From Actinomycetota bacterium (GTDB lineage Bacteria; Actinomycetota; Actinomycetes; Streptosporangiales; Streptosporangiaceae), in assembly GCA_027314595.1 (NCBI GenBank), contig DAHVAN010000121.1:1-55137 (forward strand): a DNA stretch of 55,137 nucleotides. The letters are read 5' to 3'. Every line of letters begins with the position of its first letter. Position 1 is the stretch's first letter. The notes beneath the pieces are model-generated. The model was not told the origin of the DNA, did no database searches, and saw only the letters and a program-made list of their open reading frames with translations. Positions 1-8,030 of the stretch are shown in pieces. A program made the translations under genes and the position numbers.

Positions 1-2
1 TC

Positions 3-179
3 AAGGCCCAGCAGCGCACCTCCGGCGGGACCTGGCGCACCCTGGCCGGACTGGCCGACTTCGCGGTCGTCCGCTCCTACCTGTCCACCGCCGCCCAATG
101 GGGTATCGACGCCCTCGATGCCCTCACCTGGCTCTTCGAGAACCGGCCCTGGCTCCCGCCAGCCACCGCACCACCCTGA
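3..179 (+). mobile_element. IS66-like transposase, C-terminal fragment
   Basis: This frame is open from the left edge and stops at TGA 177-179, giving the last 58 residues of a larger protein. The text contains QQRTSGG, then a segment ending in RPWLPP. That resembles the C-terminal end of IS66-family DDE transposases of actinomycetes as I remember them. The catalytic domain would lie left of the window, so neither activity nor completeness can be judged. It fits the mobile-element character of the first 7 kb. The family assignment rests on a short tail and is only moderately secure. Confidence 0.55.
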
Positions 180-550
180 CCAGCACGCCGGCCGCGACCG
201 CGGACAGCACCCCGCCACCAACGCCCGCACCACCGGGCATCCGCGGCTCTACCGGCATGCCCCGGAACCACCAACATCAGCCGACCCACAGCTCAGGCTG
301 AATAGCTACGCCGAAGGTCCTCATTGCGGGGTGACCATCGGCTTCTTTCCCTGGCATACATTCCCTCAAGGGAAATTCCCGGCTCAGGAGATTCGCAGGC
401 ATCACATCAGTTATTGCCAACCTGCGGGCATACCCGGCTCTCAGTCCTCGGGAAGCAACACAATTCCCAGGCGGCGCTGCCGAGCTCGCGCGTTCATCTG
501 GGACCTCCCGCCCGGCCGCCCGCCCGGCGGCTGCGGCCTCGCGGCGCACA
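180..550. other. Gene-free stretch after the transposase tail
   Basis: I see no convincing gene here. The open frames present have no recognisable domain and no good ribosome binding site. A short dyad, TTCCC-TCAA-GGGAA, sits at 361-374. An insertion-sequence terminal inverted repeat might be expected just past the transposase stop, but I cannot identify one without the other end. Confidence 0.4.
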
Positions 551-940
551 CTACTCCTCGCCGGAGAACCGCTCCCACGCGGACTGCCGGGTGATCTGGA
601 CGGCGGCGCCGATGCGCGCCCAGGTCACCCTCCGCTCGCGCAAGATCGTGACCAGCCGCTGGAGGCTCGCCTCGGTCTGAGCACCGGCCGCGGCGATGCG
701 GGGAAGCAGGCCCAGGATCTGCTCGTCGGTCATCGTTTCCTCCCAGGCGGGCAGCTCCGTCCCCGGCTCGGACGGCTGCTGCTTCTCGGCCCGGAGGATG
801 TCATTGCACAGCCCGACGCACTCGTTGCAGATGTACACGCCGGGCCCGGCGATCACCTTCTGGACCTCCGAGCTCGGCTTGGCGCAGAACGAGCAGCGCA
901 CCTGGATCGCCGTCGCGGCGGCTTGCGTCTCGCTGGTCAC
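551..940 (-). CDS. ClpX-type C4 zinc-finger protein with C-terminal HTH-like segment
   Basis: The 129-residue protein has the zinc-binding module of ClpX without the AAA+ unfoldase. Cysteines at about 16/19 (CSFC) and 38/41 (CNEC) form two CX2C pairs, followed by the GLCNDIL text typical of that module. A helical middle leads to a basic C-terminal end (about 105-126) resembling a helix-turn-helix. In ClpX this module dimerises and binds adaptors and substrates; here it may be a free-standing adaptor or a DNA-binding regulator, which is inference. The start is GTG at 940, preceded by GGAGG at 4-base spacing. The same initiation sequence precedes the HTH gene at 1276. TGTCAGG operator-like sites lie just upstream. 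Confidence 0.75.
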   Translation of the reverse strand: MTSETQAAATAIQVRCSFCAKPSSEVQKVIAGPGVYICNECVGLCNDILRAEKQQPSEPGTELPAWEETMTDEQILGLLPRIAAAGAQTEASLQRLVTILRERRVTWARIGAAVQITRQSAWERFSGEE

Positions 941-965
941 GGTGCCTCCCGGCGTGAAGTCACTT

Positions 966-993
966 TGTCAGGCCAGCCCTGACATTTGTCAGG
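966..993. promoter_or_regulatory. Candidate operator: three TGTCAGG half-sites
   Basis: TGTCAGG at 966-972 and its reverse complement CCTGACA at 978-984 form a perfect 7-base dyad with a 5-base centre. A third TGTCAGG follows at 987-993. The array lies 26-53 bases upstream of the zinc-finger gene's GTG. Related TGTCAG hexamers recur near 1380 and 1491. The binding protein is unknown; the small HTH protein next door is one candidate. Confidence 0.45.
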
Positions 994-1078
994 CTACACC
1001 TTACGCCGCCGGGACGCTAACGCTACCGCGCGCGTAGCACCGCTTCCGGTACCTGCCGGCAGCCGGGCAGGCCAGAGG

Positions 1079-1276
1079 TCATGACCGAAGCGGCGGCAGC
1101 GCCAGCGTCCTTACCGCGTGTTCGGGAATGCGGAACGACCTGCCGATCCTGATCGCCTGCAGGTCGCCGTCGTGGACAAGGCGGTACACGGTCTGCTTGG
1201 AGATCCGCAGGATCGTCGCCACCTCGAAGGTGGTCAGCAGCCTGGTGCCTGCATGGGGAGGGGTGTTGCCGGTCAC
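1079..1276 (-). CDS. Small excisionase-like / BldC-like HTH protein
   Basis: This 65-residue protein is almost entirely a winged-helix MerR/excisionase-type DNA-binding domain (about residues 13-56). It has TTFEVATILRISKQTVYRLV as the helix-turn-helix and IGRSFRIP as the wing. Proteins this size act as recombination directionality factors for integrases or as small regulators such as BldC. A tyrosine recombinase lies about 5 kb away in the same apparent element, which makes an excisionase role possible but unproven. The start is GTG 1276 with GGAGG upstream, identical in layout to the zinc-finger gene's start. Confidence 0.75.
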   Translation of the reverse strand: MTGNTPPHAGTRLLTTFEVATILRISKQTVYRLVHDGDLQAIRIGRSFRIPEHAVRTLALPPLRS

Positions 1277-1587
1277 GGTGCCTCCGGGTATCAGGTGAGA
1301 ACGCGAGCGTGCTGGACGTGCCGCTCACCCGCGAGGGACGCTGCGAGGCATCTCGACGGCGGCTCAGCACGACGCGGCATGTCAGTTGCGCGACAAACGA
1401 TGCTGCAAGTTGCACCAGGAGACATCGGTCAGCTGACGTATATCGAACGGCAGCCAGCACCAGGCAGGGTCCCCTGGCACTTAACTTAAATGTCAGCGAC
1501 ACCAGCAACGACACCCCGCAGTGGGCAAGCTGGGCAGGGCACTGGGCAGGGCACTGGGCTAGGGCAAGGCATTGGGCTGAGGACACT
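1277..1587. other. Intergenic region with TGTCAG motifs and a direct repeat
   Basis: There is no gene that I trust here, although the alditol-oxidase frame is open through part of it. It contains TGTCAG at 1380-1385 and 1491-1496, the perfect palindrome GTCAGCTGAC at 1428-1437, and a 12-base direct repeat TGGGCAGGGCAC twice at 1531-1554. It probably holds the promoter of the flavoenzyme gene; I could not fix -35/-10 boxes. Confidence 0.4.
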
Positions 1588-2862
1588 GTGACAGAGGCGG
1601 GTTTGGGCGGATCCGGGTTCGGAACCTGGTCGGGCACCTATCAGTTCACGGCACGCCGGCTGATCGCCGCGCGGACAATCGAGGACGTGCGCCTGGCCGT
1701 CGCCGCGGGCGGCCGGGTTCGCGCGCTGGGGACCCGGCACTCATTCAATGACCTGGCCGACAACGGGGCCACCCTCGTCACCGTGACGGGCATCGCGCCC
1801 GATCCGGTTCTGGATGAGGCCTCGCGGACGGTGACGGCCGGAGCCGGGACCACGTACGGGGCGATCGCGGCGTGGCTGCAGGAGCGGGGCTGGGCCCTGG
1901 GCAACCTGGCCTCGCTGCCGCACATCTCCATCGGCGGCGCGATCGCCACCGGAACCCACGGATCGGGGAGCGGCAACCGGGTCCTGTCGGCCGCGGTCGC
2001 CGGCCTGGATTACGTGGACGCTGACGGCGAGCTCCGGCATGCCGGGCGCTCGGACCCGGGGTTCGACGCGATGGCCGTCGGGCTGGGGGCGTTCGGCATC
2101 GTGGTGCGCGTCAGCCTGGATGTCGAGCCGGCCTACCTGGTCAGGCAGGATGTGTACGCCGGCCTGTCCTGGGATCGTGCGCTCGCCGGCCTGGACGAGG
2201 TTATGTCGGCCGGCTACAGCGTGAGCCTGTTCACCGACTGGAGCGGGGAATCGGTCCAGGCCTGGGTCAAGCGCCGGGTCGCGGGACCGGACGACGCCGT
2301 GCCCGCGGAACTTTGCGGGGCACGCCGGGATCCGGGCCCGGCGCGGCTCGCCGATTCCCCCGTTGACAATCTCACGGCGCACGGCGCCGCAGGCCCCTGG
2401 TCGCAGCGGCTCCCGCATTTCCGCGCCGATGTCACGCCGAGCAACGGCGATGAGATCCAGTCGGAGTACTTCGTCGACCGCCGCCACGGGCCGGCGTCCC
2501 TGGAGGCCGTCCGGCGGCTGGCTCCCCTGGTAACGCCGCTGCTGCTGGTCACCGAGATCCGCACGACCGCCGCGGACGGCCTGTGGCTGAGCGGATCCTA
2601 CGATCGCCAGACGCTGGCCATCCACTTCACCTGGCGCAACCGCCCCGGCCCGGTCGATGGCGCGGTGCGGGAAGTCGAGGCGGCACTGGCGCCGTTCGGT
2701 GCCCGGCCGCACTGGGGAAAGGTCTCGCACCTCGGCGCCGGCGAGCTCGAACCGCTGTACCCCCGTCTTAGCGACGCGCGGGCCCTGTTCGAACGACTCG
2801 ACCCGCAAGGCCGGTTCAGCTGCCGCCGCCTGGAGCGACTCGGGGTCCGCGCGATCCGCTGA
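1588..2862 (+). CDS. FAD-linked alditol oxidase-like protein (AldO family)
   Basis: This 424-residue VAO-family flavoenzyme closely resembles Streptomyces coelicolor alditol/xylitol oxidase (about 418 residues), which oxidises the terminal hydroxyl of sugar alcohols with O2, giving H2O2. His51 in GTRHSFND corresponds to the histidine that binds FAD covalently. LPHISIGGAIATGTHGSG matches the FAD-binding core. TEIRT and PHWGKV carry the Glu, Arg and Lys of the AldO active site. The frame is open upstream, but GTG 1588 gives a start matching AldO, with a purine-rich GAGGAC just before it. The C-terminus (FSCRRL) departs from the usual FTNAFV ending. No signal peptide is seen, so it is probably cytoplasmic. 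The substrate is unknown. Confidence 0.85.
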   Translation: MTEAGLGGSGFGTWSGTYQFTARRLIAARTIEDVRLAVAAGGRVRALGTRHSFNDLADNGATLVTVTGIAPDPVLDEASRTVTAGAGTTYGAIAAWLQERGWALGNLASLPHISIGGAIATGTHGSGSGNRVLSAAVAGLDYVDADGELRHAGRSDPGFDAMAVGLGAFGIVVRVSLDVEPAYLVRQDVYAGLSWDRALAGLDEVMSAGYSVSLFTDWSGESVQAWVKRRVAGPDDAVPAELCGARRDPGPARLADSPVDNLTAHGAAGPWSQRLPHFRADVTPSNGDEIQSEYFVDRRHGPASLEAVRRLAPLVTPLLLVTEIRTTAADGLWLSGSYDRQTLAIHFTWRNRPGPVDGAVREVEAALAPFGARPHWGKVSHLGAGELEPLYPRLSDARALFERLDPQGRFSCRRLERLGVRAIR

Positions 2863-3023
2863 CTGGCGCCGTCAGGGTATGCGCACGCGAAGGCGGGCTC
2901 GACGCCGCAGGCACCCGCCTGCCGCGCCCGGGATCCAACGCGGTCTACCGCCTGAAGGCGCCCGTCGCTCGCGTCCCCGTGCCGACGCCGACATCGGCCA
3001 CGCTCGCCGCCAGAAGGTGCCCG

Positions 3024-3251
3024 CTACGCAGTGTTCGGCAGCAGCCTGGCGGCGGTGTTGAGTTCCTGGGCTAGCTGGCTAAGCCCGGTCGTCGTGCGCC
3101 TGGCGTCGGCGAGGAGCGGCTCGGCGCGCTGGCGGTCGAAGGCCGGCCGGGCGCTGTCGTCCCACTGGGGGCGTGTCCACGCGAGCGCCCTCTCCAGGGT
3201 GCCCACCGCGTCGGCGTAGGCGATCGCGGGCGGGTCGAGTGAGCCGGTCAC
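3024..3251 (-). CDS. Small WXG-like helical protein coupled to the upstream gene
   Basis: The 75-residue protein is predicted helical and carries QWDDSARPAF. That W-x-D-x-x-R-x-x-F pattern also occurs in the WXG-like N-terminus of the preceding gene (WQDSERQRF). The GTG start at 3251 overlaps the preceding TGA as GTGA, so translational coupling is likely. It could be a heterodimer partner, chaperone or immunity-type protein for the upstream product. I know no function for it; the role is inferred from coupling and the shared motif. Confidence 0.6.
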   Translation of the reverse strand: MTGSLDPPAIAYADAVGTLERALAWTRPQWDDSARPAFDRQRAEPLLADARRTTTGLSQLAQELNTAARLLPNTA

Positions 3252-4462
3252 AGGCCGGTCACCGCCGCGGGGAGGTGCGTGACACCGAGTTCGCGGGCAA
3301 CCGCGAGGCGGTGCCGCCCATCGATAACGTTCAGCCTTCCGTCCGCCAGGCGCTCCACGCGGACTGGGTCGGTGCCGAGGAACATGTCATAGACGTCGGC
3401 GGTGCGCCGCTGCGGGCTCGCGCCGCGAGCAGCGTCCCTGGCGGCGAAGTCGTCCCGGGACATGCCACGGTCCAGGCCTGGACGGATCACCTGGTCCCAG
3501 GTCGTCATGGCCCAGCGGTAGTCGGCTCTGGCGAGCCCGCCGCGCCCGAAGGACCCCGTGACCGGGTTATCGGCGAATCCCGCCTCGGCCACGTCGATCT
3601 CGGTCAGCCCACGGTCGGCAAGCCACTCCGCGATCCCCGCGGCGGCGGGCGCCGCCGGTCCGGCCGCGGCCGCGAGCGCGGCGACGGCAGACGCCCCGGC
3701 TGCGCCGATCGGGCCGGCAATGCCAGGCACTCCCACGACACCGGCCGCAATTGCGGTGCCCGCGCCCGCCGCCCGGTACGCGCCGAGCGCCGTGACCCGG
3801 CTGGCGAGATCCGCGCGGGCTGCGCTGACGCTGGCTTCGGCCGTGCGCGCGTGGCTGCGCTGCAGGCGGGCGACCTGACGCGTTACCTCTGCTATGCGCC
3901 AGGTCGCCTGGCGCGCCGCTTCAAGGGACTGCTCGGCATCGACCAGCTGGCGCTGAATCTGCGCGTACAGGGCCCGCGCCTGCTGGGAGTCGGCACTGGA
4001 CAGTTCGCGCAGTCGCGCCTGGAGCACGGCCACCCGCCGCGCGCGGCGCGTCGTCTCGGCCTCGGCCGCCGCGTGTGCCCTTTCGGCCGCCGTCATCGCC
4101 TGAATGAGCGCGCCCGCGGCTTCGGCCTGCCACTGGGTGAGCGCGCGGTCGATGGCGGCGAGAGCCTCATCGCGGGTCCGGACTTCAGGCACGGCGGTTG
4201 CTCCCGGAACCTGTCGAGGGCCGCTGCCTTCTTCTGCAGCTGGGGCACATATTTGGCTCCGCAGGCGGTCGGTGAACTGCGCGAGAGTCCGGACGGTCTG
4301 CTGGAAATCCTGCTCGAACCGCTGTCGCTCGCTGTCCTGCCAGCCGGTTGAGTCGAGGCCGCGCTGCAGCTGCCTGGCGATGGACTCCAGCTGCTGCGCG
4401 GACTGCGACAGCGCGGACGCGAACTGGCGGAGCTTGTCCGGGTCGGCGTGAACGTTAGCCAT
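3248..4462 (-). CDS. WXG-like protein with C-terminal ParB-like domain (toxin-like architecture)
   Basis: The 404-residue protein has four parts. Residues 1-70 form a WXG100-like helical hairpin with GWQDSERQRF at its turn. A long Ala/Gln/Arg-rich coiled coil runs to about 225. A Gly/Ala/Val/Pro-rich hydrophobic stretch spans about 225-275. The C-terminal 120 residues end in a ParB-like motif, LNVIDGRHRLAVA, followed by THLPAAV. A WXG-like leader, spacer and C-terminal enzymatic-looking domain is the layout of type VII-exported polymorphic toxins, though ParB-like domains can be CTPases, nucleases or regulators. ATG 4462 is preceded by GAGGAGAG; the longer open frame is not supported. An FtsK/SpoIIIE pseudogene lies 14 bases upstream and a WXG-like small gene overlaps downstream. 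Confidence 0.7.
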   Translation of the reverse strand: MANVHADPDKLRQFASALSQSAQQLESIARQLQRGLDSTGWQDSERQRFEQDFQQTVRTLAQFTDRLRSQICAPAAEEGSGPRQVPGATAVPEVRTRDEALAAIDRALTQWQAEAAGALIQAMTAAERAHAAAEAETTRRARRVAVLQARLRELSSADSQQARALYAQIQRQLVDAEQSLEAARQATWRIAEVTRQVARLQRSHARTAEASVSAARADLASRVTALGAYRAAGAGTAIAAGVVGVPGIAGPIGAAGASAVAALAAAAGPAAPAAAGIAEWLADRGLTEIDVAEAGFADNPVTGSFGRGGLARADYRWAMTTWDQVIRPGLDRGMSRDDFAARDAARGASPQRRTADVYDMFLGTDPVRVERLADGRLNVIDGRHRLAVARELGVTHLPAAVTGL

Positions 4463-4476
4463 CTCGAGCGCTCTCC

Positions 4477-5834
4477 TCACCCTGCCGCTGGTCCGGATGG
4501 ATCGGCGAGGACGCTCGCCAGCCAGCCAGCTTGCGGCAGGCCGAACGACATGGCGCGGGTGAGGATGCCGCGGTCGTCGTTGGCCAGCATGAGCTGGCGA
4601 TCCCTGATGTCGGCCGCGCGCTCGTTTCCGAGCAGCGACAGCGAGTCGTCGGCGCTCATCTTGCCGGCGATCCGCCAGCAGCACTCGCGCATCATCGGCG
4701 GCGACAGCCGCCGGGCCGCGCCGCCCACGCTGTCGGACCAGAGCCACACGTGCACGCCGACCTCGGGGCCGTCGCGCATGATCTCCTCGAGCGCCTCGGC
4801 GAGTTCGGGGTCGGCGTCCAGGGAACCGATGTCCGTGTCGAGCTCGCGGGCCCGGTGGATGCCGAACAGGAACGCCAGGCGGGCCGGCCGCCGCGTGTCG
4901 TCGTCCTCGACCCGTTCGCGCACCTCCTTGCGCAGCTCCACTAGGAGCGGGGCGAAGGCGCGGCGCCGCCGCAGGGTGCAGCGGCCGCGGTCAAGCAAGG
5001 GCTCGAAGACCTCGTCCAGTCCGTCGTCGGGGGGCATGAAGTCGAGGATGTCGATCCACGGTCTCGATGATGGACGCCGCTGCCGCGCCCTTAGCGGCCG
5101 AGTCCGGCTCCTGTTCGATCCGCGTCGTGAGCTTGTAGCCCTGATAGTCGCGGACGAGGTTCCCGCCATCGGCGAACCGGTAAGCGGCTCCGGCGGACCT
5201 GGCCAGGATCGACGCCGTGGGCGGGCTTGACGGCCTTATTGGTCAGCAGGAGCGTCCGGACACCGCAGCGCGGACCGTTCTGCAGGATGGACTGCAGGCC
5301 GTGCATCGTCTCCTCGGTGAACCCGGTCGGGAAGTCGAACAGGACCAGGTACCGGTACGGCTCAGCGATCTCCCCCGCTGCGGCGTTGAACTCCCCGATG
5401 GTCTCAAAGGTGGTGCGCAGGTACTTCTGGATCACCTGCTCGATGTGCGCGGTCAGCTCCGCGAGCCGGGCGGCCAGATCGGCCTGCGCCGACCAGGCCT
5501 TGCCGCCGATCAGGCCGGCGTCGTACTCGGCGAGCCCGAGAAAGTCCGCCGCCGACTGCCCCAGCCCCACTGGGTCGAACAAGCACAACCGCATATCTCC
5601 CGGGTTCACCGCGACGAGCTGGCGGAGCAGCAGCGAGCGGACCAGGGAGACCGCCTGATCACGGGACGCCGCGTCATGGACGACCTCGAGGTTGCGCCGC
5701 AGGGACAGGAAGAACGGGAGCCCTTCTCCGCCAGCCGCCCCGGGTGCCCATAGATAGGCCCGTGAGATGCGCCAGCCCTGGACCCGGTGTGACCGTTGCT
5801 GGTCCCTGCCATCTGTGTGAGCGGGCGCTCCGTG
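4477..5834 (-). pseudogene. FtsK/SpoIIIE-type ATPase remnant with at least two frame changes
   Basis: Reading leftward, three frames carry consecutive pieces of one protein. The first (about 5834-5240) has LPFFLSLRRNLEV, RLCLFDPVGLGQ and YLVLFDFPTGF, typical of FtsK/SpoIIIE ATPase repeats. The second (about 5240-5050) reads YRFADGGNLVRDYQGYKLTT. The third (to stop 4477) has LAFLFGIHRARELD, EVGVHVWLWSDS and IRDRQLMLANDD. The large N-terminal half is absent upstream of 5834. Intact relatives are membrane-linked or cytosolic DNA/protein translocases, often beside WXG-like proteins. Here the gene should be non-functional unless the shifts are sequencing errors. Confidence 0.7.
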
Positions 5835-5891
5835 TCAAGGCACCGGCTGAGCTGGCACCCGCCCAAGTGATCTGTATCACCGTTATATATG

Positions 5892-5897
5892 TATAGT
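5892..5897 (+). promoter_or_regulatory. -10 box of a leaderless promoter
   Basis: TATAGT lies seven bases before the ATG at 5905 in a locally AT-rich patch. That spacing puts the transcription start at or next to the A of the start codon, as in actinobacterial leaderless genes. No ribosome binding site precedes the ATG. I see no clear -35 box. Confidence 0.5.
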
Positions 5898-5904
5898 TGA
5901 GTGC

Positions 5905-6156
5905 ATGAGCACGCCCGCGCAGCGCGGCCGGATCGGCGCCCACGTCTCGTGGTCCCGCACGGCCGACCGGGCCGCGCGGACCGAGCCCGGGCGCAGGGGG
6001 TTCATGGCCAGGTTCGAGCGGGAAGTGGACCCGGACGGCGTGCTCCCGGTCAGTGAGCGCCTGCTGCGAGCAGAACACGCGCGCAAGGCGTACATGCAAA
6101 AGCTGGCACTGGCTTCTGCCGCCCGGCGCCGTAAGACTGCGGCTGCGCGGGCCTAG
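5905..6156 (+). CDS. Conserved small basic actinobacterial protein
   Basis: The 83-residue basic protein has no cysteine or membrane segment. It contains a FEREVDPDGVLPVSERLLRA segment followed by a run of Ala, Arg and Lys. Short proteins with the VDPxGxLPxxER pattern are widespread in actinomycetes and I know of no assigned function. The ATG at 5905 has a good -10 box seven bases upstream, suggesting leaderless translation. Its stop overlaps the stop of the convergent integrase by two bases (CTAG). Confidence 0.65.
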   Translation: MSTPAQRGRIGAHVSWSRTADRAARTEPGRRGFMARFEREVDPDGVLPVSERLLRAEHARKAYMQKLALASAARRRKTAAARA

Positions 6157-7157
6157 ATCTGGTCGCCGAAGCTGCGCTTGCGGTAGTCGTGCTGGGCGCG
6201 TTCGTCGGCAGCGCTGGCGCCGTACCGGTCGACCATCTGGTCGGACTTCCAGCCGCCGAGCCGCTTGAGGTCCCCCCGGTCGCCGCCGGATTTGCGGTAT
6301 TGGTGCGCCCAGGTGTGCCGGTACTGGTGCGGATGGACGTGCGGGACGCCCGCCAGGTCGGCGCGCCGGTCGACCATCTGGCGGATGCCGCTATCGCTAA
6401 GGGGGCCGCGCATCTTCTCACCTAGCCACAGTTCGGGTCTCCAGGCGAGCGGGTGCTTACGCCGCTCGCGGATGTACCGATCGACAAACAGCCCGGTCCT
6501 CGGCCCGAACGGCACGCCACGGAAACGCCGGCCCTTGCCGAGCACCCAGGCCATCTGCTGTTCTTGGTCGATGTGCGGGACCCGCTGGTCTCCGTCCGCT
6601 TCCTTCGCCAGCCCGGCCATCTCGGATACGCGGAGGCCGGTGTCGCAGAACAGGCGGATGATCGCCTCGTCACGGAGGTTGACGAAGGTGCGTGCCTTGC
6701 ACGTCGCGAGGACAGCTCGGATGTGCTCGATCGGCACCACCGGCACCGGCTCCTCCGGCACGGTAGGCGGGCTGAGCTTGGCGAACGGGGAGTACTGAAT
6801 CTCGTCTTCACTGGCCATCCAGCGGAACCACTGCTGGAGGCCGCGGTACCGGTTGTTCGCCGTGGCGGGCTTATACAGGCTAAGAACGTGACTCATGAAG
6901 GCCCGCAGGTGGACGGCGGTGATGTCCCCGGGGCCGGTCACCGGCCGCCCCGAGTCGACCAGGTCCGCCGTCTCCTCCGGGAGCGGCGGCGGGCTCGCCA
7001 GGAACCCGATAAGCTGATCGGCCGACTCACGGTAGGTCTTCAGCGTTTTTTCCGACTTGCCGTCCGCTCGCAAAGCGAGCATCCAGGAGTTGCGCAGCAG
7101 CTCCAGCACCGCACGCGCGTCCGCGTCGGCGGGCGCCTGGGGGGTCCTGCCCGTCAT
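6153..7157 (-). CDS. Tyrosine recombinase / phage-type integrase
   Basis: The 334-residue protein has an N-terminal core-binding (SAM-like) domain at about 20-135 and a C-terminal catalytic domain. Catalytic residues are visible: Arg in DTGLRVSE, Lys in GKGRRFRGVPF, HQYRH for the His-x-x-Arg box, and the nucleophile Tyr in VDRYGAS. The usual second His is Trp (GGWKSDQM), a substitution seen in some family members. The start is ATG 7157; the frame is open further upstream. The gene starts about 100 bases from the 3' end of tRNA-Arg and reads away from it, the usual layout of an element inserted into a tRNA gene. No duplicate of the tRNA 3' end was found to its left. Confidence 0.85.
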   Translation of the reverse strand: MTGRTPQAPADADARAVLELLRNSWMLALRADGKSEKTLKTYRESADQLIGFLASPPPLPEETADLVDSGRPVTGPGDITAVHLRAFMSHVLSLYKPATANNRYRGLQQWFRWMASEDEIQYSPFAKLSPPTVPEEPVPVVPIEHIRAVLATCKARTFVNLRDEAIIRLFCDTGLRVSEMAGLAKEADGDQRVPHIDQEQQMAWVLGKGRRFRGVPFGPRTGLFVDRYIRERRKHPLAWRPELWLGEKMRGPLSDSGIRQMVDRRADLAGVPHVHPHQYRHTWAHQYRKSGGDRGDLKRLGGWKSDQMVDRYGASAADERAQHDYRKRSFGDQI

Positions 7158-7255
7158 GCCAGCAGGGTACCGCCATTTACAGTTATCTGCTGTCTGAGCG
7201 CTGTAGCACCGCCGCCGCGCGGCCATGATCAGCGTTTCCGCTGGTCACAGCATCT

Positions 7256-7332
7256 TGGTGCGCCAGGCAGGATTCGAACCCGCGACCCGCTGCTTAGAAG
7301 GCAGCTGCTCTATCCGACTGAGCTACTGGCGC
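7256..7332 (-). tRNA. tRNA-Arg (anticodon UCU)
   Basis: The reverse strand folds as a complete tRNA. Acceptor arms GCGCCAG and CTGGCGC pair, the D-loop region starts GCTCAGTCGG, the anticodon loop is CTTCTAA (anticodon TCT), and the T arm contains GTTCGAATCC. A discriminator A and an encoded CCA end (7256-7258) follow. It decodes AGA. It probably serves as the attachment site for the adjacent integrase, because the 3' half of the gene faces the integrase gene. Confidence 0.95.
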
Positions 7333-7562
7333 CCGGTGACCATTGTGCATGCCAAAGATCACACATTGGCCACGCGCGGGTCGCATGTACAGCGCCGCGC
7401 GTCACTGGCTGTAGCAGGATCGCGTCTGCTTCCGCAAGAAGATGTTTGAAATCATACCGAACGATGCGGGCTTACTGCGGGCCGCATCGCTTCCCCGATC
7501 GCGCCGTGGACACGCGCCCGCGGTCGGCCGGGAAGATCGCCTGCACGGCCGGCGCTCCGCGA

Positions 7563-7568
7563 TAGTGT
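7563..7568 (+). promoter_or_regulatory. -10 box of a leaderless promoter for ohr
   Basis: TAGTGT sits six bases upstream of the ohr ATG at 7575, so the transcript would start at about the start codon. No Shine-Dalgarno sequence precedes that ATG. A clear -35 element or OhrR operator was not recognised in the roughly 230 bases back to the tRNA. Confidence 0.4.
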
Positions 7569-7574
7569 TCAGCT

Positions 7575-7994
7575 ATGCCTGATGCCGTTTCGTACACCGC
7601 GGAGGCGGTGTCAACCGGTGACGGCCGCAGCGGCCATGTCACCTCGTCTGACCACCGGATTGACCTTGACCTCGCGTACCCGCCCGAGCTTGGCGGCACC
7701 GGTGACGGGGCCAACCCCGAGCAGTTGTTCGCCGCGGCTTACGCCGCCTGCTTCCACAGCGCGCTGCGGATGGTGGCGGGCCGCGAGCACGCCGCGCTCG
7801 GCGATTCCACGGTGACCGCGCAGGTCGGCATCGGCCCGGAGGGCGACGCGTTCGGCCTGGTGGTCACGCTCGTCATCCACGTGCCTGACATGGAGCGGGA
7901 CAAGGTGCGCGAGTTGGCGGACGCCGCCCACCAGGTGTGCCCGTACTCGCGCGCGACCAAGGGCAACATCAGCGTCGAACTCCGCGTGCTCTGA
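7575..7994 (+). CDS. ohr: Organic hydroperoxide resistance protein (Ohr/OsmC family)
   Basis: The 139-residue protein is full length for Ohr, a cytoplasmic homodimeric thiol peroxidase that reduces organic and lipid hydroperoxides using lipoylated proteins. Both catalytic cysteines are present, in AACFHSAL and in HQVCPYSRATKGN, and the PEQLFAAAYAACF text is characteristic of Ohr rather than OsmC. It stands alone, with no OhrR-type MarR regulator nearby in the window. Confidence 0.9.
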   Translation: MPDAVSYTAEAVSTGDGRSGHVTSSDHRIDLDLAYPPELGGTGDGANPEQLFAAAYAACFHSALRMVAGREHAALGDSTVTAQVGIGPEGDAFGLVVTLVIHVPDMERDKVRELADAAHQVCPYSRATKGNISVELRVL

Positions 7995-8030
7995 CCCGGC
8001 TTGCGCTCTTGAACTTCCCGCGCCGTGGGC

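Noticed and set aside
1309-1587. N-terminal extension of the alditol oxidase
   Set aside because: The frame is open, but the extra residues are low-complexity and unrelated to the AldO family. GTG 1588 gives the expected protein length.
5606-5866. Separate gene on the minus strand upstream of the FtsK remnant
   Set aside because: The frame is out of register with the ATPase text LPFFLSLRRNLEV and has no domain of its own; the ATPase frame explains this segment.
6153-7332. Complete prophage or conjugative element
   Set aside because: Apart from the integrase, a possible excisionase and a broken FtsK-like gene, there are no capsid, tail, terminase, relaxase or replication genes in the window.
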